21,794 nucleotides of DNA, taken from contig JAWQRM010000519.1 in NCBI GenBank assembly GCA_033557675.1, positions 1 to 21,794 of the forward strand, read 5' to 3'. Each line of letters begins with the position of its first letter. The stretch's first letter is position 1. Source of the stretch: Coptodactyla brooksi (Eukaryota > Arthropoda > Insecta > Coleoptera > Scarabaeidae). Below the pieces are notes generated by a model. It had not been told where the DNA came from and did not search any database. It saw nothing but the letters and a program-made list of their open reading frames with translations. A program made the translations under genes and the position numbers. Shown piece after piece: positions 14,225-21,794 of the stretch.

Positions 14225-17200
14225 TTAGCTCTGATCCATCAAGAAGCAATCGTGGCGGCCGCCCGCGTTATCCTCCTGTATGGAATCGAAAATCGGTTTC
14301 AGATCCACGGAGTTTCTAATTTGCGTTATAAATTCGCTTAGGTGGGGATTTTTATCTGCAACAAATTTCGTCAGTTAGTCCATCGGGCGGGCTCCGCGGG
14401 GCCGATGACCGACCTGCGTCCGGGATGCTTAATAACGCGGATGCCGCCCTCATCGCGGACCTCTTCAGCTCGTCTTGCTTTTCGTACTCCTGTTTTACCG
14501 AATTCGCCTTCACTTTCATTGTACATGTTATGCGAAGCGGTTCCACTAATCTATCCAATCCTAAGGAAAAACAATTAAAAACAATAATAGTGATAAGGAA
14601 AAAGTAATAAATTATTACTTTCGTAATAAAATTGTACGACGGTAACTGAAAAGAGAAAATCATTTACGTACTTTGTAAGACAGCTCCCGGACATATTTGT
14701 GCTAATCTAGCAGCCATTAAATACGTCAACATTTTAATATCGTAATGATCTTTTAGGCCCCCTTCTACGTGATTCAAAAACTCGAAAATATCGATTCGAT
14801 CGAGACAAGAATCCAACAGAGTGTACATGCATTCGAAAGCCGCTTTCCTGATGTCCAGCCCGTCGTCGACGGTATGTTTGAACGGACCCATTTCAACTTC
14901 GCGTATGAGTTCCTTCTTTACCTTCGTCTCGCTGTACAAATGCGGCAGAATGGAGTCTAGTAAATCTCGAATCAAAGAAGGTTTATTATGAGCGGCCGAG
15001 TTGAACGCCACGAGGGCGACGCGACGGACGTTCAAGTCGGGATCTTGTAAGGTGTTCAAAAACTCTCCGATACATTGACGTAAGAGAGTGTCTATTTTTT
15101 GCGGTTGGTCTGATATGGTAAACTTGACCGCGGTCACGATGGTGGTACGCATTAACGGCGAAGGTGACGATAACGATTCTTGCAGTTTCGGAAGAAGATT
15201 AGCCGGATCTATAAGCGTTAGCTTTCCGAGACATTCCGCGACGACGTTACGACTGCCCTCTTCGTTGCATTCGCAATGGAGAAACAGTTGTTGCCATATG
15301 GCTGGGACGAACGGTAACAGAATGCGTACCCCTTCGGGCGTAGATGAAAGACATGTTATAATCTGTAACAAAATAAAAAAAATATTAAAACCGGGCGAAG
15401 CAAAAGTAAAACTTTACCTCTTTAAGTGAATGAAGCAGTAAGTATTGTCGTTTCGGCTGATTTTGAATTTCGTTCAAGATGAACGGTAAGTAATGCGGTA
15501 GGTTTCCGATACAAACGCTTCCTAAAGCGTAACTGGCCGCCGATTTGATTTCTTCCGAAGACGCGCTGAACGACATTAATATGTTCAGTTCTAGTTGGCC
15601 TACAGACGTAAGGTCACTGGAAAATATGCATTTGTTTAGAAAAACATCAATTAACCCTTTAAGGATGGAATAGACCCTTTTTCTATGCAATTTTCATCAG
15701 TATAATTTCTTCTGTTAAAGCGGAAAAAAATATTATGTAACGGTCCATTCGTCATGTTTTCGAGGTTACTCTTTCAGATGCAGTCGACAGAATTTCAAAA
15801 ATTTCACTTGTTCAAAAGTTATAGTTCGATTTTCAACGAAAAATCGAAATTATCTGAAGATGGATAGTTTTTAGAATAAACCGAACACCCCGTATATTCA
15901 AAAACCGTTTGAAATTGTGAAGAGTTCGATGTCATGTAATCTTTATTTGAAACATTTTCTTCTAAAGAAAGCAATACCCGAGATTAAGAACGAAATACCC
16001 TCTTGCCCCATAGGACTGTATTTTTAACAATTATGCTCATAACTCGAGAACTGTGGAGTTTAAGCATGTACTATCCTTATAGTTTTCTACTCACAATTTT
16101 ATGTAGATTACAAAAGTATATTTTGTTACGAAAAGTTGTAAAAAAATAAAAAAAATTTTAGGTTAAGTACCTCAACCGTACGTACAATTTTTGCGAAATC
16201 CTTATTGTGACCAGATTATATAATAATTAGCTTGTATGTAAAGCGTTGTTTTATTCAGTCTAACGTGGCACTCTAAAAACGAACCACAGACAGACAGACG
16301 GACGGAGAGACGAACGGACAAACCAACCACCAAAAACATAAAACACAAAAAAACAAAATAAAACAAGTAAAAAAACAAACATAAAAAAAACATTTTAAAA
16401 AAACAAAAAAAAAACCAAATATTTAAAAAACAAAAAAATTAAAAAGAAAGATTCGGACAACGGCTACGATTGTAGGCGGCTAAGAAATGTAACTGTGTCT
16501 CTACAGACGCGTTTGGTAACTGCAAACCACACGTGTCTGTAGAGACACACACTAAACACACATACTTGCATATTTTATATATATATTGAAGAATTAGGCG
16601 TTTTGTAGCCTATCTATGCTATTTTTGGTGGTTGGTTTGTCCGTTCGTCTCTCCGTCCGTCTGTCTGTCTGTCTCTGGCTCGTTTTTAGAGTGCCACGTT
16701 AGACTGAACAAAACAATACTTTACATACAAGCTAATTATTATATAATATAGTCACAATAAGGATTTCGTACAAATTGTACATACGGTTGGGGTACTTAAC
16801 CTAAAAATTTTTTGATTTTTTTACAACTTTTTGTAACAAAATATATTTTTGTAATCTACATAAAATTGTGAGTAAAAAACTATAAGGATAGTACATGCTT
16901 AAAATCAACAGTTCTCGAGTTATGAGCATAATTGATAAAAATGCAATCCTATGGGGTAAGAGGGTATTTCGTTCTTAATCTCAGGTATTGTTCTCTTTAG
17001 AAAAAAATGTTTCAAATAAAGGTTGCGTGACATCAAACTCTTCACAATTTGAAACAGTTTTCGAATATACAGGGTGTTCGGTTTATACTAAAAACTATCC
17101 ATATTCAGATTTTTAAATGGAACACCCTATCTATTATTACATTTTTCAAATCCTTATAAGATTTAATTATTATACATCAGTACATCTTCTAGTTTTTCAT

Positions 17201-20200
17201 GAGAAAAATGATAATTTTGATTCAAGAAATCTGCAAAGTTCTATATCTTTCATTCATAACTACTTTAATTCATTAAAATTCAGCAGGAATAGAGAAATTT
17301 TCACTTATTGGCCACTATTTTGTTTACACCATCTTGAAAGCTCCAACATATAGGACGCGACATATCTACGTTTCGGTGATTTTCAAAAACCATAAATGAT
17401 AGTAAATTACAGATTTATGAAAAACAATGCGTGAAGATTTTGATTTTTCTGACGATTGCATCTGAAAGAGTAACCCCGAAAATATAAGGAATGACCTTTA
17501 CATAATTTTTTTTCCGCTTTAATATAAGAAATGATGGTGTTGAAAATTGCATAGAAAAAGTGTGAATTCCGTCATTAAAGGGTTAATCTAAACTAATTCC
17601 CTCACATCTTTCGGCCAATTTCTCCAATAATCAACAGTCCGAATATGTGTTGAGAATCGCTCGTGGTAGTTTTTATGTCGTGAATGAATTGATTGACGAC
17701 GGGTAAGGCCCTTTCCGAACATTTAACCGTGATCGCGGCGACGCACTTCGCGAGAGAATAATATGCTTGCTTGTGTAACGTTTGCGTCGTAGAAAGATTC
17801 ACAATCGGCGAAAGTAACATTTGTAACAGCTCGTTGTAACCCAAATCGGGAATTCGGCATGAAACCAGGGCTTGGAAAAATTCCAACATGGAATTCAATG
17901 CCGCGCCTTGTAGGAGAGGCGACCGAACCAAATTCATGATTTCCGGCAGAATATTCTTAGCGATATTCTTGCGGACCAAAGTCTTCGGATGAACTTCGGC
18001 TATAGATTTCAAAATAACCAATGTCCATTGAGCAATGTGTAAGTCGGATTCGTCCAAGAGAGGTGGTATTTCCACAATTACGCATTGTAGTAGTTCTGCG
18101 TTTAACGAACAGCTGTAATTCTTTATAAGGGAGTCCAGCAGCAATAAGGTGCTCAACTTTAACGATCTTTGGTTTTTGCGTAAAAAAGAGCCGAGTATCG
18201 GAATCGCGTCTTTGATAATGGGCAAGTTGATACCCAAGGGAGATCCGGCTATTTTAGTTAGCGCCTTCACCGTCGTAAGCCTCGTAATTTCGTTCCTCAG
18301 CCTATCCAAGAACAGGGGCAAACAAACGGATAATTCGTTGCTTAAATAATCTCCCAAGTTGCATATGATCTGTCCCATTGTCGAAATGGCCCGTTCTTTT
18401 ACTTCTTGGTCTATGTCGGATGCACGTAACCTTACTAAAGTGCACATAAAAATTTCGTTCGTAAATGGTGTAAAATCGAAAGTCGAAGGCGAATGTAGAG
18501 GCCTAATAACTTTTACCAGTTCTTGTAAGACGTTTAAAGCTTCCGCGGTAATTTTATAAAAAGCATCTCCGACGGCATTGATAACTGGAGGTAACAGTAC
18601 GGGGATGTAAGGATGGAAAACTTCCGGCGGATGCGACGTCAGCAAACAGTAAATAAACGAAAGGGCGTCGATTTTCATGTTGCTACTAGAATTTTTTTCA
18701 CCCAGCGAATATTGTATCCCCGAAATTAACTCTCCGATATGAAGGGCTAACGCGCCCGGCAGGACGCTGCATAACTCTTTCAAAATTTGGAAGCAATCCT
18801 GCCTCGTCTTTATGCTCTTCTCTCTCATTTGCGAATGTACACCTTTCACGATAAACGGAACCTGCTGCTGTAGCAAATAGAGCGGAGTTTCCTGTTCCAT
18901 GGAGTCCGGATCGATAGTGGTACTTTTGGACGCGTTAGTCTGTTTTAATAACGCGGTGTACGCGTGGAATATATCGGACTTGACGTTCTCCTCGCGTTCT
19001 TTAAAACGAGCGATCAACGCGGGAGAGAGGGTCTTGTAAAATTCCGAGAGCAATTCGATGCGACTCGATATCACGGCCTCCAAACACTTCGCCGCGGCCC
19101 TCCTGACCTTCCAGCTCATGTCGTCGTCGTCGCTGTACTCGTCGTTATCCTCGTCCTCTTCGTCCTCGTCTATGACGTCCATCGCTCCTTCTTCGCCGTC
19201 GTCGTCGTCTTCGTAATTGTAGTTCGGGTCGTAAGTCATGTATTTTAAACAAAGTGTAATTATCTGCAAATAGATTTAACGACAAGTAACGTTTTTGAGC
19301 TAATTAAGATTCGTATTTTACAATAACTCCTTACATTATGTATGTGTTGAGTGATTTCCTTCGGACATCTATTAACGAACGATTCGAACGCTTGCAAACA
19401 ATATTCTCGTAATTCGTCGTCGTCCTTATAGCTATACTGAAGGATCAACGGGACGAATTTCTCAATGTGTTCTCCGAACCGATGCCCCGATTGTCTGCAG
19501 ACGGCGGCCAAGCACTGTATGTAAGTGCGCACTTGCATCTGGTTCTTTTCCGTACACAGCCCGTTGTGTAAGTAATCGATCAATTTCGAATAAAGGGCGT
19601 TGTTACAGGATAGGACTAAGTTGCTGCACGCGGCGATCGTACGCTTCCTGACCGCTTGACGCTGCGAACTGAGTTGCGGCAGTAAAGCGTTCAATATTTG
19701 ACTGTGGTAGGACGACAGGCCGTTTCCGAATCTCGCCAAGAGGTCGCCTACTATATCTAAAGATTCTAATTGTACAGACACGTCTTCTTGCTAAAATTCA
19801 CGTAACGTAACTTACACGATGACCGTAACATTTATTTTCTTACCCTCTCGATTGCAGTCGTAAGTCTGCTCGTTATTGTCTTGCAAATGTTGCTAGATAA
19901 TCCGCCGGGCGCCTGCGGCAATTCGGCTATTACCGTCTTCAGACCGATGCTGGATATATCGCGCAGTTGTTCTTTTTCGGAAACCATGTTCGCGCATAGA
20001 GATTCCACAATCGTTTCCACCTGATACTCCTTTACTTTATTTACAAGAGGGCCCAAGCTGTAACGTTAGAATAATTAAACACTTTGGAATGTGCAACGTT
20101 TCGACAGATTATGTTTCGCTTAAACGGTTCCACTTAAATGCTTATCTATACGGAGAAAACAATACTTTTAGAATTTTTGTTTATCTTTAGATCCAATGTT

Positions 20201-21501
20201 GCAATACGTCGATATTTCTAGGAAAATATCGAATTAAAAGTAACACCATAAATTATTTCATATGGGTCCATCTTGCAAGTTTAAAGAAATAAAATTAAGA
20301 ATTGTATAAAAGGATTAAACGGGTGTCCCTCTATTTTAGAAATTTTATGTAGGTAATCTTTAATACTTTAATTTTGTTAGCACACATATTTCAATTCTTG
20401 TAGTTCACCGATGATGCTCCCAGTGGGGGCGAAACGTCTGTAATATATATTTAATTAAAATATATATATACGTATGCAAGAAAAAGAGGTTTTATACAAT
20501 TTTTACTTTGATAAATTATTTTGTTAATCTAAACACATGTGAATTTGTTTCGCCCAAACATGAATTTATCACTTTTTATTAACACTTTGACTGCCACGTT
20601 GGTCATATACGGCCGGTCGCGGTTTCTTCTGTGACGCCGCGGTGGTCACTAGTGACCGTAACATCTGAACTTCTTACAATTGTAGAAATTGTACAAGATA
20701 CAAGTTCTGACTGATTCAAAAGTAGTGAAAACAGCAAGGGCAAAGTAGACAACACCTACACTGAACATAATAGCTTTTAAAAAGGGGAAACACCACGTTA
20801 ACTGTGATTTATGACCCACACTATGCATAAGAGTGTGTAAAAAGGGGAATCACCGAATCCATTACCATTCTTTTTTGGGTATTAATTTATACTAAAAATA
20901 TAACAAAATACTTTTTTCTGGATACGAGAGATGTCTGGTTATAAGAGCTGTCCCCGAGTGCAGCTTTCACTGTATTCATGTGTATTTGTTGGTAAATTCT
21001 GTTAAACAAGAAAATAATTGATCTCTGAGTAGGATTCGAACTTGTTAACCTCTAGAGGCAGGACCAGCACTTAATATTGTTTATAACACAAGATATTCTT
21101 AATCGCCAATAAAAGCATCTTATACTAGCAATAAACGGTATTTTCCTAACTTCAAATTCAAATTTCCCTCCCATTCTGTACAACCCATTTAAAGGGACTT
21201 GCATTTCAAGGTCATCAATGTCACATCTGGATAAATTTAATTATTCTACGATTACTTGTAGTACTCTTATTAACTTCAAATTCTTGACAAAAAAAAATTA
21301 CAGTTCCAAACGGACACGTATATCGACGTACCATTTGACGGCCAAATTTTGAACTTCTCCGTTCTTGTCCTCCAGCAGTTTCAGGAGCATTTTGACTACC
21401 TTCCGTTCGGAATCATCATCCAATTTAATGCTATCTTTCTGCAATTCGCTCATCAAATCATTCGTGGCCATAAACCTGAAATCCTTGTCGTTCGATTGCA
21501 T
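14225..21501 (-). CDS. CAND1: Cullin-associated NEDD8-dissociated protein 1, lacking only exon 1
   Basis: CAND1 is a HEAT-repeat solenoid that wraps un-neddylated cullin-RBX1 and exchanges substrate receptors of SCF ligases. Exons (minus): 21501-21332, 20057-19844, 19790-19335, 19263-17606, 15616-15418, 15362-14672, 14560-14414, 14355-14225. All junctions keep frame, giving 1221 residues plus TAA. Human CAND1 is 1230, so only about 14 N-terminal residues are missing, encoded beyond the right edge or hidden in the AT-rich end. Visible: NDKDFRFMATNDLM at the start, KTVIAELP, RKRTIAA, YDPNYNYEDDDD with the long acidic loop, SWKVRRAAAKCL, ITRLTTVKAL-IAGSPL, RSPLLQGAAL, AASYALGS, ECLGKLTLIDP, NVRRVALVAFNSAAHNKPSL, MGPFKHTVDDGLDIRKAAFE and VKANSVKQEYEKQDELKRSA. 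The ATG at 21501 directly follows an acceptor AG, so it is an internal Met and not the start. Intron 4 carries a TTAA-flanked element. Confidence 0.95.
15655..17582. mobile_element. TTAA-target foldback element (piggyBac-type termini) in CAND1 intron
   Basis: TTAA at 15651-15654 and at 17583-17586 flank ends beginning CCCTTTAA and ending TTAAAGGG. The arms pair over hundreds of bases: for example 15680-15790 with 17450-17560 (CTTTTTCTATGCAATTTTCA, AGCGGAAAAAAA, GAGTAACC..., GCATCTGAAAGAGT) and 15858-16340 with about 16605-17100. The right arm has extra sequence at about 17105-17440. There is no transposase. The TTAA duplication and CCC end suggest mobilisation by piggyBac-type transposase. 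Confidence 0.8.
16495..16548. repeat. 14-bp hairpin near the centre of the foldback element
   Basis: GTGTCTCTACAGAC (16495-16508) pairs perfectly with GTCTGTAGAGACAC (16535-16548) across 26 bp. It lies between the two long arms, so a transcript of the element would end in this tip hairpin. Confidence 0.75.
20409..20438 (+). ncRNA. Degenerate hammerhead-like motif (Penelope-type remnant)
   Basis: CGATGA, one extra T, stem GCTCCC/GGGGGC around AGT, then GAAACGTC. It has the same architecture as 8965-9007, including the extra T beside stem II. The first core base pair of letters differs (CG for CTG), stem III has no loop and stem I is not evident, so it is expected to be inactive. It lies in CAND1 intron 1 and probably marks a Penelope-type terminal remnant. 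Confidence 0.35.
20579..20657 (+). mobile_element. Possible piggyBac-type terminus remnant
   Basis: Starts TTAACACTTTGACTGCCACG, resembling TTAA-flanked piggyBac-like ends (TTAACCCTTTGA...). A GC-rich stretch follows, ending in the perfect 14-bp palindrome GGTCACTAGTGACC (20644-20657). The opposite end was not found, so this is tentative. Confidence 0.3.
20776..20860. repeat. Short direct repeat
   Basis: TAAAAAGGGGAAACACC (about 20778-20794) recurs as TAAAAAGGGGAATCACC (about 20838-20854), 60 bp apart in CAND1 intron 1. Confidence 0.5.
21020..21075 (-). repeat. tRNA-like (SINE-type) fragment with box B
   Basis: On the minus strand AGTTCGAATCC (21042-21032) fits the pol III box B consensus GGTTCGANTCC. 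It is preceded by GTGCTGGTCCTGCCTCTAGAGGTTAAC, which resembles tRNA-derived SINE heads. The T-arm stem does not pair well and no full cloverleaf forms, so it is not a functional tRNA. Confidence 0.3.
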
Positions 21502-21511
21502 CTAGAAAAGA

Positions 21512-21684
21512 AAATATAATATGCAATATTATATATATTATAATATACATTATAATATATGTTATGTTATAACACTATATAATATATTAATATTAATATG
21601 TAATATTATATTATAATATTATATATTATAATGCATATGCATATATTATAATATGCATACATATAATGCATATGCATATATATG

Positions 21685-21720
<36 letters not shown>

Positions 21721-21737
21721 CATACATATATATATAC

Positions 21738-21794
<57 letters not shown>
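21512..21794. repeat. (TA)n/(CATA)n-rich low-complexity DNA
   Basis: Almost pure A/T with TATATACATA and ATATTATAAT units up to the window end, in the intron upstream of the first visible CAND1 exon. Confidence 0.9.

Noticed and set aside
16202..16393. Minus-strand frame with Leu/Ser/Arg-rich repeats
   Set aside because: The (GACA/GACG) tract and poly-A stretches of the foldback element generate it.
18964..19248. Plus-strand frame rich in Val/Leu (94 codons)
   Set aside because: Antisense of the CAND1 acidic loop: Asp/Glu codons read backwards give Val/Leu/Phe.
21020..21075. A functional tRNA gene on minus
   Set aside because: Only box B is convincing. The T-arm stem does not pair and no acceptor or anticodon arm can be drawn.
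21512..21794. CRISPR-like or satellite array
   Set aside because: Plain TA/CATA low-complexity sequence with no spacer structure.

Overview
The window is eukaryotic nuclear DNA, most likely from an insect. Genes are split by short GT-AG introns (52-65 bp) and by long introns full of transposable elements. Coding exons are GC-richer islands in AT-rich DNA. The proteins are eukaryote-specific and the mobile elements (Penelope-like, RTE-like LINE, Tc1/mariner, TTAA-target foldback) are typical of arthropods. The species cannot be named from this sequence alone.

Layout. At 440-522 (minus) there is a possible first coding exon of an unrecognised gene that would run off the left edge. From 1325 to 3490 lie three decayed copies of a coiled-coil gene fragment, two on minus in tandem and one inverted on plus, interrupted by the 3' end of an RTE-like LINE. 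From 4629 to 10870 (minus) is a complete eight-exon gene for actin-related protein 6 (Arp6), the SWR1/SRCAP chromatin-remodelling subunit. Its long introns hold a foldback repeat, a minisatellite, a Penelope-like element with a hammerhead-ribozyme-like fold, and a mariner-type foldback element. Head-to-head with Arp6, across about 440 bp, is an intronless PC-esterase (PCED1/FAM113-type) gene at 11309-12193 (plus). A decayed IS630/Tc1-type transposase follows (about 12795-13950). From 14225 to the right edge (minus) is CAND1, the cullin-assembly factor. It is complete except for its first exon, with a 1.9-kb TTAA-flanked foldback element in one intron. The window ends in (TA)n-rich DNA.

The three confident genes are housekeeping genes with no evident common pathway: Arp6 acts in H2A.Z chromatin remodelling, CAND1 in cullin-RING ligase exchange, and PCED1 is a predicted SGNH-type esterase. 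Arp6 and PCED1 probably share a divergent promoter region.

The most unusual points are: (1) the Arp6 reading frame runs past its normal end, through an in-frame intron, into an extra 135-codon exon whose sequence reappears, decayed and inverted, about 1.3 kb away, joined to the coiled-coil fragment; (2) the hammerhead-type ribozyme fold in the Penelope terminal repeat, paired with an inverted copy that has lost core residues; (3) a GC-AG intron in Arp6; (4) related long foldback repeats in introns of both Arp6 and CAND1. All gene models are read by eye from splice signals and remembered family sequences. No search or folding program was run.
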